Assembly (NCBI GenBank): GCA_022562795.1
Contig: JADFOP010000068.1
Location: 1 to 5,507 of the forward strand
DNA: 5,507 nt
From: Nitrospinota bacterium
GTDB lineage: Bacteria > JADFOP01
Reading direction: 5' to 3'
Below the pieces are notes generated by a model. That model saw only the letters and a program-made list of their open reading frames with translations, had not been told where the DNA came from and ran no database searches. How positions within the stretch are numbered: position 1 is the first letter of the stretch; every line of letters starts with the position of its first letter. The position numbers and the translations under genes are program-made. This document shows, one piece after another, positions 1 to 5,498 of this stretch.

Positions 1-57
1 CGACTCGACGAGTACTGGCGGAAGTACAAATCGGGGGAATTGGAGGGCCGGAAATGA
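1..57 (+). CDS. 3' end of an unidentified protein (partial)
   Basis: The plus-strand frame starting at base 1 is open from the window edge and ends at TGA (55-57), giving the tail LDEYWRKYKSGELEGRK. This charged, hydrophilic C-terminus looks like real protein. The stop overlaps the ATG of the next gene as ATGA (54-57), the usual sign of translational coupling. Only 18 codons are visible, so no family or function can be given. The call rests on the ATGA overlap and plausible residue composition. The gene lies on the side of the 574-594 junction that probably comes from a different genome than the rest of the window. Confidence 0.45.
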   Translation, partial: RLDEYWRKYKSGELEGRK

Positions 58-227
58 AATGCCAAGCATGCGACAAGAATGCGACCGAGCACGTGACCGA
101 ACTGGACGGTGCAGTTCCGGCAGAGTACCCCGTTTGCGAAGAGCACGCGTGCGATCTTTCAAAACTCACGGGCGTCGAACCTATTGCAATTCATTCCAGA
201 GAAATGTATACGCCAGGGCGGACATGA
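54..227 (+). CDS. Small Cys/His protein, putative zinc-binding
   Basis: This 57-residue frame starts MKCQACDKNATEHVTELD and ends at TGA. It has CxxC at residues 3-6, His13, then Cys28 and the segment CEEHAC (28-33). The layout C-x-x-C-x(4)-A-T-x-H-x-T-E followed by C-E-E-H-A resembles the short Cys-rich domain found at the N-terminus of McsA-like (UvrB-motif-associated) proteins and of many small hypothetical proteins, where the paired Cys probably bind zinc. That resemblance is from memory. No UvrB/UvrC motif is visible and the protein is too short to be McsA itself. It overlaps the preceding gene by ATGA, suggesting coupled translation. Its last 47 bases overlap, tail to tail, the 3' end of the minus-strand oligopeptidase-like tail. 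Conserved spacing of Cys, His and Thr-Glu makes it likely real; function is unknown. Confidence 0.6.
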   Translation: MKCQACDKNATEHVTELDGAVPAEYPVCEEHACDLSKLTGVEPIAIHSREMYTPGRT

Positions 228-594
228 AAGCCGTTTGCTTGTTGTTTGCGGCACCGCCGTGACCGCCTTCGATGTTTTCGTAATAGAGCACATCGTGGCC
301 CATGGCCTTCATTTTCGCCACCATCTTGCGGGCATGACCGGGGTGCACTCGATCGTCACGTGTCGACGTCGTAAAAAGAATACGGGGATAGTGGGCATCT
401 TTGGTCACATTGTGGTAGGGGGAGAACGTGCGCACGAACTGCCACTGGTCGGGATCGTCCGGATTACCGTACTCGGCGATCCAGCTCGCCCCTGCCAGCA
501 ACTTGTGGTATCGCTGCATATCGAGCAGAGGCACCCGGCATACGATCGCCCCGAATAGGTCCGGTCGCATCGTGAGCATGTTGCCCATCAGCAG
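181..594 (-). pseudogene. C-terminal fragment of a prolyl oligopeptidase (S9A) gene, in frame with the TPR gene
   Basis: Residues 527-663 of the chimeric frame match the known C-terminal end of prolyl oligopeptidases: L-L-M-G-N-M after the catalytic Ser turn, P-D-L-F-G-A, V-P-L-L-D-M, E-Y-G-N-P, S-P-Y-H-N-V, the D-D-R-V catalytic Asp motif (606-609) and the G-G-H-G-G catalytic His motif (636-640), ending A-L-A-Y-T-F-L-W. Full-length family members are about 680-730 residues, so roughly the first 80% is missing, including the beta-propeller and the nucleophile Ser. The part present is undamaged, with no frameshift or stop, which argues against old decay and for a recent join or assembly artefact. 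Its GC (about 54% over 181-480) is lower than the adjoining TPR region (about 64% over 601-900). Confidence 0.8.
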
Positions 595-2172
595 GTGCGC
601 GTCAGTAAAGAGCGGCTTGATGGAGACCGCTTGGGCGAGCAGCCATTCCGCCTCCTCGGAAGCCTTTCCCTGGGCTAACAGAGCGCGGGCGAGGTTGTAG
701 AGGGTCGGCGGCGCATCGGGCTGAAGAAGCAAGGAGCGCCTGTAGGCGGCCTCGGCATCGATCCAATGGGTATCGCGGGCTTCGATAAGGCCAAGGTTGT
801 GCAAGGCCTCTGCCGAGTCGGGCTCCAGGTCGAGGGCCTTCTCAATCTCCTCCCTAGCCTCCTCCCACCGCCCTTTAGAGATCAGCGCCGCGCCGAGGTT
901 CAGGTGGGCCCGTGAGCTTTCGGGCGACGCGGCCACCGTGGCCCTCCACAAGGTGAGCTCGTCCTTCCAGACCCTGGTCCTCATAGCGGTGCGGAGGCCG
1001 AGCGTCAAGATGAGCAGACCGATAGCCCCCCAAACTATTTTGGCTTGGGGGGAAGCGCCTCGGACAGCAGCTCCCTCAAGCCCATCGCTAGCAAGGAGCC
1101 CCACGGCCCAACAAAACCCAATGGATGGGATGAAGAGATACCGCTCGGCCATGGGGTTGTCCAGAGGGACGAGGTTCGCTACGGGCAGCAGCGTAATTAG
1201 GAGCCACGCGAGGCCGAATCCCACAAGGGGTCTCTTTCTATACCCCAACACTATCGCGTAAACGGCGATCACAAAGACGACGAGGCCCGCGAGCGCTTGG
1301 GGCTCGGCAAGATTCTCGATAGGCCTGACCAGGTAATCCGCATTGAGGCGCAGAGGAAAGAGGAGTAGCCTTGCGTACTGCGCAAGGATGCCGGGCATCG
1401 TAATTATCGCGCTCGCCAAAGAACCCCCGACGTAGCCCGTCGAGTGAGGGGGCCCGGCGTAGGGCCCGAACCTGAGTACGGCGTAGACGCCCGTTACGGC
1501 CAGCAGCGCGCCGTATCGGCGCCACAACGCCTTAGGCTCAAGCGGAGCCTTGCGCCGCCGTGCAATGGCGCCGTCGTAAGCCAAGACGAGGAAGGGAAAT
1601 ACGAGGGCCACCTCCTTGGAGAGGAGCCCGAGGGCGTAGAGGCCTATGGCCCCGGCCCACCACGCGCCCGCACGGCCTCCTTGATCCGCCTTAATGATGC
1701 ACAAGAAGGCCGAAAGCAGGAACAGGGCGCAGAGGACATCGGACCGCAGGCCTGAGACCATAACCGACTCCACATGGACGGGGTGGACGGCGAAGAGGGC
1801 CGCAGCAATTAAGGCGGCCCGCCCTCGCATGCCCATCTGGAGAGCAAGCCCGAAGACGAGCAAGACGACGAGCGTGTAGAGGAAGAGGTCAAGGGCGTTG
1901 TGACCGGGTGCCCAGTAACGAAAAAGGCCCACGGAGAAAAAATGGGAGAGCGTCACTAAGGGGCGCCAGCTCCCTTCCTGGAAGCGACTGAAGTAGAGCT
2001 CGGGGTCGATAATCAAGCGGACGTTTTCGGGATGTAGGAGCTCAGGAGTGTCAAGAATGTAGCCCGTATCATCCCAAACGAAATCGTTCCCAAGCGACCC
2101 GGCATAGGTGGCCCAGGCAAGAAAAACGAGCAGACCGAAGCCGAGCACCCTTCTGCGATTAATGAGTAGCAT
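181..2172 (-). CDS. TMTC-like membrane glycosyltransferase/TPR protein fused to a prolyl oligopeptidase tail (chimeric ORF)
   Basis: The frame has 663 codons, starts with ATG and ends with TAG. Residues 1-400 are strongly hydrophobic with about ten predicted membrane segments. They carry hallmarks of GT-C/TMTC-type proteins: N-D-F-V-W-D-D (29-35), probably the acidic first-loop motif; W-R-P-L (69-72); A-V-H-P-V-H-V-E-S (128-136); L-S-K-E (184-187); and the AERYLFIPSIGF segment (342-353). Related proteins transfer sugars from lipid carriers, or are proposed to, outside the cytoplasmic membrane; the substrate here is unknown. About three TPRs follow (roughly 420-521) and a fourth begins. At L527-L533 the protein switches to the C-terminal end of an S9A prolyl oligopeptidase: RPDLFGAIVCRVPLLDM (536-552), the Asp-bearing STRDDRVHPGH (603-613) and GGHGG with His638. 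The S9A nucleophile motif GGSNGG, which should directly precede Leu-Leu-Met-Gly, is absent, so this tail cannot be an active peptidase. The membrane part is a confident call; the fusion as a natural protein is doubtful. Confidence 0.85.
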   Translation of the reverse strand: MLLINRRRVLGFGLLVFLAWATYAGSLGNDFVWDDTGYILDTPELLHPENVRLIIDPELYFSRFQEGSWRPLVTLSHFFSVGLFRYWAPGHNALDLFLYTLVVLLVFGLALQMGMRGRAALIAAALFAVHPVHVESVMVSGLRSDVLCALFLLSAFLCIIKADQGGRAGAWWAGAIGLYALGLLSKEVALVFPFLVLAYDGAIARRRKAPLEPKALWRRYGALLAVTGVYAVLRFGPYAGPPHSTGYVGGSLASAIITMPGILAQYARLLLFPLRLNADYLVRPIENLAEPQALAGLVVFVIAVYAIVLGYRKRPLVGFGLAWLLITLLPVANLVPLDNPMAERYLFIPSIGFCWAVGLLASDGLEGAAVRGASPQAKIVWGAIGLLILTLGLRTAMRTRVWKDELTLWRATVAASPESSRAHLNLGAALISKGRWEEAREEIEKALDLEPDSAEALHNLGLIEARDTHWIDAEAAYRRSLLLQPDAPPTLYNLARALLAQGKASEEAEWLLAQAVSIKPLFTDAHLLMGNMLTMRPDLFGAIVCRVPLLDMQRYHKLLAGASWIAEYGNPDDPDQWQFVRTFSPYHNVTKDAHYPRILFTTSTRDDRVHPGHARKMVAKMKAMGHDVLYYENIEGGHGGAANNKQTAFMSALAYTFLWNELQ
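574..594 (-). other. Chimera junction with shared coding word
   Basis: On the minus strand these bases encode Leu-Leu-Met-Gly-Asn-Met-Leu. The residues fit both the first helix of a TPR (D-A-H-x-x-x-G-x-x-L) and the conserved segment after the catalytic Ser of prolyl oligopeptidase (G-G-L-L-M-G-N-M). The DNA word is about CTGCTGATGGGCAACATGCT, close to the k-mer lengths at which short-read assemblers can cross-join genomes. The exact breakpoint within the shared stretch cannot be set from this sequence. Confidence 0.7.
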
Positions 2173-2232
2173 TTAACTCAATTATAGTTAGCAAAAAACA
2201 TTTGATTTGTTAATGTAATCTATTAAATTCCC
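2173..2232 (-). promoter_or_regulatory. AT-rich promoter-like region upstream of the membrane/TPR gene
   Basis: This 60-base stretch is very AT-rich against a GC-rich background. On the minus strand it contains a perfect TATAAT (2186 down to 2181) only 8 bases before the ATG at 2172. No good -35 hexamer lies 16-18 bases upstream (the sequence there reads CAAATC or close to it), and no Shine-Dalgarno sequence is visible before the ATG. If the TATAAT is a true -10 box, transcription would start at or next to the ATG, giving a leaderless message. Position and composition support a promoter; the exact start is inference. Confidence 0.45.
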
Positions 2233-2281
2233 TGGACCGCCACTCACCTCACGGCTAACTCCTGGGTTTACGGTGCAGGGC

Positions 2282-2295
2282 ATGGATCGATCCAT
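2282..2295. repeat. Perfect 14-bp palindrome ATGGATCGATCCAT
   Basis: The sequence equals its own reverse complement over 14 bases and contains two GATC sites and a central ATCGAT. It lies between the glycosyltransferase stop (2321) and the AT-rich region before the membrane/TPR gene. No run of T follows on either strand, so it is not a classic intrinsic terminator. A dimeric regulator site or a chance palindrome are both possible. Confidence 0.4.
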
Positions 2296-2320
2296 CTGAG
2301 GCGGCGGTACGGATTGGCTG

Positions 2321-3550
2321 TCAGCCGCCGCGGTCAACGAGCTTTGAACGTTCGCTCAGCAATGCCCTGGCCTGGGCCACCACCTGCTCGGGCTTGATGC
2401 CGGTCATGCACTTGTTGTCGTGGCAAGGAGAGCGCTTCTGGTTATAAGCCGACACGCAGGGGCTGCAGGCCAGATGGAGGTAGATTGCCTGCACGTTGGG
2501 TCCCAAAGGCCCGTAGATATTCGGCGTCTCCGGCCCAAAGAGGACGAGGGCCGGGAGATCGGTAAGAGAGACGAAGTGGGCCGGGCCCGAGTCGTTGGTT
2601 ATTAAAAGATGGCTTACGTTGTAGAGGTCTACGAGCTGTCTCAAGGTAGTTTCGCCGGAGAAATTGAGCACGCGGTCCGAGGCGATCTCCCCGCGCATGG
2701 CCTCAGCGTGGGCTCGCTCTTCTGTCGTGCCGGTCAACACCAACACGAGATCGGGGTCTTCCAGGAGCCCGCGGCCCAGGTCGATAAAATTCTCCCTCGG
2801 CCACCTGCGGACGGCCACGAGGTCGCTGGCATTGGGGTTGAGCAATACCAGTCGGTGCTCAGGCCCCAGGCGGGGGTAAAGCTCTTTGAGCCTCTCTTTG
2901 ATGGCCTGCCGGGCGGATTCTGAGCTCTGTACGCGGGGCAGATCAAGGGAGATGTCGTCCAGGGGCCGCTTGCACAAGGGCTCAGAGCCTCCCTCCTCGC
3001 TCGCGGCTTCGACCAGAGCGATGAAAGTCTCGGCCGCATGGAGGTGCGGGTTGTAGATGACCTTGTGGGTGAGCAGGTCTCCCGTATAGCGGCCCTCCTC
3101 GAAGAAGCGATGAAAGCCGACCCTGCGTTGCGCTCCGCTGAGAAAAGCCAGCAGAGTGCTGAAGCGGGCGAAGGCCTCCAGGTTGATGGTCGTGTCGATC
3201 TTCTCGCCCCGGATGAATCGGATTGCCTTAAGGGTATCAGCCAGGAAGCTCCAAGGGCCGTCGGGCCGAATGATGATGTGGTTCTCATCCTCGATGATAC
3301 CCATGATCTCCAGCATGCCCTTGCCGCCGCTGAAAGTGAGGAAGTATAGCTCGGCGTCGGGAAAGCGCCGACGGGCGTGCCGCAAAGCCGGGTAGGCCAC
3401 CACGAGTCCACCGATCTCAGCCATCTCAATGAATAGTATCCGTTTGGGGGGCCCAACGTCCTTGCGAGGCCTCGCCAGGCGCATAAGGCGCGAAAATATG
3501 GTGGCTACGAAGCAGCAAGGGATACCAACCCAGCGGTCGATCTTCCGCAT
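2321..3550 (-). CDS. Glycosyltransferase family 9 (heptosyltransferase-like)
   Basis: From the ATG at 3550 this encodes 409 residues, ending at TGA. It has the two-domain GT-B layout of family 9 enzymes, which move heptose or another sugar from a nucleotide donor onto lipopolysaccharide core or related envelope glycans at the inner face of the cytoplasmic membrane. The N-terminal strand RILFIEMAEIGGLVVAYPAL (37-56) matches the usual K/R-I-L-x-I-x-x-x-x-I/M-G-x-x-V-x-x-x-P-A-L opening. In the C-terminal half, LLNPNAS (236-242) plus RRWP (248-251), ITNDSGPAH (317-325) and LFGPETP (337-343) are the donor-site motifs. A four-Cys cluster (362, 365, 376, 381) follows, common in one branch of the family. 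A short hydrophobic stretch (about 8-20) may help membrane association. An in-frame GTG at 3601 would add 17 residues. ATG is preferred because AGGGG lies 8 bases before it and because MRKIDRWVGIPCCF looks like the family N-terminus. Donor and acceptor cannot be told. Confidence 0.9.
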   Translation of the reverse strand: MRKIDRWVGIPCCFVATIFSRLMRLARPRKDVGPPKRILFIEMAEIGGLVVAYPALRHARRRFPDAELYFLTFSGGKGMLEIMGIIEDENHIIIRPDGPWSFLADTLKAIRFIRGEKIDTTINLEAFARFSTLLAFLSGAQRRVGFHRFFEEGRYTGDLLTHKVIYNPHLHAAETFIALVEAASEEGGSEPLCKRPLDDISLDLPRVQSSESARQAIKERLKELYPRLGPEHRLVLLNPNASDLVAVRRWPRENFIDLGRGLLEDPDLVLVLTGTTEERAHAEAMRGEIASDRVLNFSGETTLRQLVDLYNVSHLLITNDSGPAHFVSLTDLPALVLFGPETPNIYGPLGPNVQAIYLHLACSPCVSAYNQKRSPCHDNKCMTGIKPEQVVAQARALLSERSKLVDRGG

Positions 3551-3558
3551 CGTATCCG

Positions 3559-3563
3559 CCCCT
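3559..3563 (-). promoter_or_regulatory. Ribosome binding site that decides the glycosyltransferase start
   Basis: On the minus strand AGGGG sits 8 bases before the ATG at 3550, which favours that start over the upstream in-frame GTG at 3601. The GTG itself has a GGGGG run six bases before it, so the longer form is not excluded. Confidence 0.5.
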
Positions 3564-3617
3564 GGAAGGGAAATAGCCGCTAGCTGTGGCGGAAGCAACA
3601 CCTATAACCCCCATAAA

Positions 3618-3638
3618 CTATTGACTTTAAAACAATAG
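3618..3638. repeat. Inverted repeat CTATTG-N9-CAATAG, possible operator
   Basis: Perfect 6-base arms (3618-3623 and 3633-3638) flank a 9-base centre that itself contains TTTAAA. The element is AT-rich and overlaps the -10 box of the promoter proposed at 3632-3659. Such placement is typical of a repressor site, but no regulator gene is present in the window and the symmetry could be chance. Confidence 0.35.
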
Positions 3639-3659
3639 CACATATGCCCCTCTTGTCAA
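3632..3659 (-). promoter_or_regulatory. Sigma-70-type promoter for the glycosyltransferase gene
   Basis: Read on the minus strand, a perfect -35 box TTGACA (3659 down to 3654) is followed by a 16-base spacer and a -10 box TATTGT (3637 down to 3632, four of six consensus bases). Transcription would start near 3625, leaving a leader of about 75 bases to the ATG at 3550, or about 24 to the alternative GTG. It points correctly at the downstream gene in the only AT-rich part of this gap. A perfect -35 with near-ideal spacing makes it the best promoter in the window. Confidence 0.6.
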
Positions 3660-3862
3660 GCGGTCGATCCTCGGGCGGGCCCAAAGGAGTGTGTGAGGCG
3701 GGGCCTTGAGAGGCAATCTCAAATAGACCACGCGGGCCACGGCTCTACCGCAGGGAAAATCTAGCGGGGTATACAGAAGGCGCAGGAAGAGGAGGACGTC
3801 AGGCTGCCTGCAAAGAAAGACGGCCGTGGAAGGATGGAGATGTTAAGGCCAGGCCGTAAAGA

Positions 3863-3889
3863 TGGACAGCCCGAAGGGGCGCCACTCCA
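3863..3889 (-). terminator. Weak hairpin after the repeat-protein gene
   Basis: Starting 7 bases past the TAA, the minus strand can form an outer TGGA/TCCA pair and an inner GCCC/GGGC stem with a CTTC loop. It is followed by TCTTT rather than a true T run. It could be a weak intrinsic terminator, but the stem is interrupted by unequal internal loops, so the call is tentative. Confidence 0.25.
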
Positions 3890-3896
3890 TGCCAGG

Positions 3897-5489
3897 TTAA
3901 AGTCGCGGTAAGCCAGTCGAGATCGCGTTAGAGCGGACGGTCGACTGTGAAAGGCAACCGCGTTGCGCTCGGTTCTTGGTCTTGCCTCGGATGACTTCGA
4001 CGGGTGGTCCACAAGCGGGAAGCGGCTGGTGAGAAGCCGTGGGCGGACCGACGGCCGACGCCGTCCGTCGGACCACTAAACGGCCGTTGGCCCCCACAAC
4101 AACCTCCGCCCCTTGGGGAAGACCTGGGAGCGTGACAAGGCTTCGACCGTCCGGCCCCTCGACGAGGAGCGCGCCTAGAGGTTTGACTAGCCAGCGGCCG
4201 TCGGCACCCTCGACCAGCTTCGCCCCGGGCGGCAGGACGTGGACCGTACCCGTCGAGTCGGCCTCAAGCCGTCCGCCTGGCGGCACCACCCGCCAGATCC
4301 CGTCAGGGCCCTCCATGATCTCGGAGTCCGCCGGCACCACGTGGGCCTTCCCCTCGGGGTCGAGAGTGAGGTTGGCACCAGGGGGTACGACGTGGTTCTG
4401 TCTCTGAGTATCGGCCACAGTCCGCCCCCCAGGCGGGACAAGGAGGTCCCTTTCCGTTCGGTAACCCGTCGGGACAACCTGGACACGCCCGGAGTAGTCA
4501 CGCTTTATGTGGGCGCCGGCTGGGGCGACCTGGACCTGCCCGGTGTAGTACCGCTCAAGGCGAGCGCCGGCTGTGACGACCCAAACCCACCCTGTGTAGT
4601 CCCGCTCTAGGTTGGCACCAGGCGGGACGACCCGGACCTCCCCAGTATAGTCCCGCTCCAGGTTGGCGCCAGCCGGGACGACCCGGACCTCCCCGGTGTA
4701 GTCCCGCTCCAGGCGAGCGCCGGCTGTGACGACCCAAACCCGCCCGGTGTAGTCCCGCTCCAGGTTGGCGCCAGCCGGGACGACCCGGACCCTTCCGGTG
4801 TAGTCCCGCTCCAGGTTTGCGGCGGCCGGGACGAGGTTGACCCGCCCTGTGTAGTCCTTCTCCAGGTGGGTGCCAGTTGGGACGATGTGGACCTCCCCGG
4901 TGTAGTCCTTCTCCAGGTAGGCGCCAGCCGGGACGACCTGGACCTCCCCGGTGTAGTCCTTCTCCAGGTGGGCGCCAGCTGGGACAATGTGGACCCGCCC
5001 CGTGTAGTCCCGCTCCGGGTGGGCGCCGGCCGGGAGAACGTGGACCTGCCCGGTGTAATCTCGCTTCAGGCGGCCGCTAGGGGGCAGGACGTGTAGCCGA
5101 CCCTTGTAATCCCGGACCAAACGCCCGCTTGCCTCGGGCCGGTCACCGTAAATGAGGGTATCCACGCTCCCGCCGGGGTTGAACTGCGTCGTTCCAGTCA
5201 CTGTGGCCACCCGGCCGTCGGGGTAGTGGAGTGCGTTGTTGCCGACAAAGAAGGCTAGCTCAGCAAAGGCCAGAGGCTCGCTCAAGCGGTCACCTAGCTC
5301 CTTTATATTCAGTGCGAACTCTTCATTCGTCATCCTGCGGGCCGTACGTATGATTCTTTCGACCCGGGCCCGATTGCGGGCCTTCTCCTCGGGGCTCAGG
5401 AAACCCAGGAGGTACTCTATGCGTTCCTCCAGCACCTCCGAGGGAATCGCCCTAAGCCAGGTTAAGAGATGCTCCATGTCGGGTAGCAT
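3897..5489 (-). CDS. Uncharacterised 17-residue tandem-repeat protein
   Basis: I do not recognise this 530-residue protein. Residues 1-85 are rich in charged residues with heptad-like hydrophobic spacing and should be mostly helical. A Gly-rich linker (about 86-122) follows, then 13 tandem 17-residue units (123-343) with the pattern x-L-E-R/K-D-Y-T-G-x-V-x-V-V-P-A-G-A. About eight decayed units follow (344-478), where D-Y-T-G becomes P-D-G or A-D-G but V-V-P-P-G-A persists, then a Pro/Cys-containing tail (479-530) with no repeat. Alternating short V-x-V-V strands and Gly/Pro turns every 17 residues suggest a beta-solenoid or beta-ribbon rod; this is inference. No signal peptide, membrane segment or sorting motif is visible, so export is not supported. 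The ATG at 5489 has GAGG 5 bases upstream, but the frame stays open to the window edge (six more codons), so an earlier start is possible. D-Y-T-G-R-V recalls YD/RHS repeats, but the period is shorter and no RHS core is present. Confidence 0.75.
   Translation of the reverse strand: MLPDMEHLLTWLRAIPSEVLEERIEYLLGFLSPEEKARNRARVERIIRTARRMTNEEFALNIKELGDRLSEPLAFAELAFFVGNNALHYPDGRVATVTGTTQFNPGGSVDTLIYGDRPEASGRLVRDYKGRLHVLPPSGRLKRDYTGQVHVLPAGAHPERDYTGRVHIVPAGAHLEKDYTGEVQVVPAGAYLEKDYTGEVHIVPTGTHLEKDYTGRVNLVPAAANLERDYTGRVRVVPAGANLERDYTGRVWVVTAGARLERDYTGEVRVVPAGANLERDYTGEVRVVPPGANLERDYTGWVWVVTAGARLERYYTGQVQVAPAGAHIKRDYSGRVQVVPTGYRTERDLLVPPGGRTVADTQRQNHVVPPGANLTLDPEGKAHVVPADSEIMEGPDGIWRVVPPGGRLEADSTGTVHVLPPGAKLVEGADGRWLVKPLGALLVEGPDGRSLVTLPGLPQGAEVVVGANGRLVVRRTASAVGPPTASHQPLPACGPPVEVIRGKTKNRAQRGCLSQSTVRSNAISTGLPRL
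4056..4460 (-). repeat. Decayed continuation of the 17-residue repeat array
   Basis: About eight further units can be aligned by their V-V-P-P-G-A or L-P-P-G-A ends. One is shortened to 12 residues (344-355) and one is lengthened to 21 (441-461). DNA similarity to the main array is mostly lost, so these units are older or under different constraint from the homogeneous units upstream. Confidence 0.75.
4461..5123 (-). repeat. Tandem array of thirteen 51-bp units
   Basis: Exactly 13 x 51 bases encode 13 aligned 17-residue units without insertion or deletion. Units 2-12 keep Y-T-G unchanged. The variable positions cluster at unit position 1 (R, H, Y, N) and positions 9 and 11 (R/E/Q/W and H/Q/N/R/W), while the framework V, V, P and G are nearly fixed. 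Because 51 is a multiple of three, every reading frame stays open across the array, which explains the long spurious antisense frames here. Confidence 0.95.
4561..4866 (-). repeat. 153-bp higher-order duplication inside the array
   Basis: Two adjacent blocks of three units each, 4561-4713 and 4714-4866, are offset by exactly 153 bases. By hand comparison 90 of the first 100 bases agree, and both blocks carry the distinctive W-V-V-T-A-G-A unit. This is a segmental duplication on top of the 51-bp period. Confidence 0.8.
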
Positions 5490-5494
5490 GACGG

Positions 5495-5498
5495 CCTC
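5495..5498 (-). promoter_or_regulatory. Ribosome binding site for the repeat protein
   Basis: GAGG, within GGGCGAGG on the minus strand, lies 5 bases before the ATG at 5489. This supports that ATG as the start even though the frame is open to the right edge of the window. Confidence 0.4.

Larger units (their letters stand above)
3602..3896. other. Intergenic region between repeat protein and glycosyltransferase
   Basis: About 295 bases carry the promoter and inverted repeat at the left end and a weak hairpin just after the repeat-protein stop. I see nothing convincing in 3660-3860: no coding frame with plausible composition or ribosome binding site, and no tRNA-like fold. Confidence 0.6.

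Noticed and set aside
109-558. Plus-strand 149-codon frame opposite the oligopeptidase tail
   Set aside because: The minus-strand reading has well-known S9A motifs throughout, and the plus frame shows none.
2300-2329. GGCGGC/GCCGCC inverted repeat at the glycosyltransferase stop, tested as a terminator
   Set aside because: The loop is 18 bases, the stem overlaps the stop codon region, and no T run follows in the direction of transcription.
2734-3456. Minus-strand 240-codon frame inside the glycosyltransferase
   Set aside because: It is a shadow frame rich in Ser, Arg, Pro and Trp, overlapping a gene with clear family 9 motifs.
3761-4012. Minus-strand 83-codon frame after the repeat array, tested as a frameshifted end of the repeat protein
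   Set aside because: It shows no repeat unit and no conserved-looking motif, and it overlaps the last part of the repeat-protein frame without a ribosome binding site.
4039-5096. Several long plus-strand frames opposite the repeat array, with repetitive Gly/Val/Asp-rich translations
   Set aside because: They exist because the 51-bp unit is a multiple of three and GC-rich, so all frames stay open. They have no ribosome binding sites and their ends fall inside the array.
4056-5123. CRISPR array, considered because of regular repeats
   Set aside because: The period is a uniform 51 bp with no unique spacers, and the array is in frame within one coding region.
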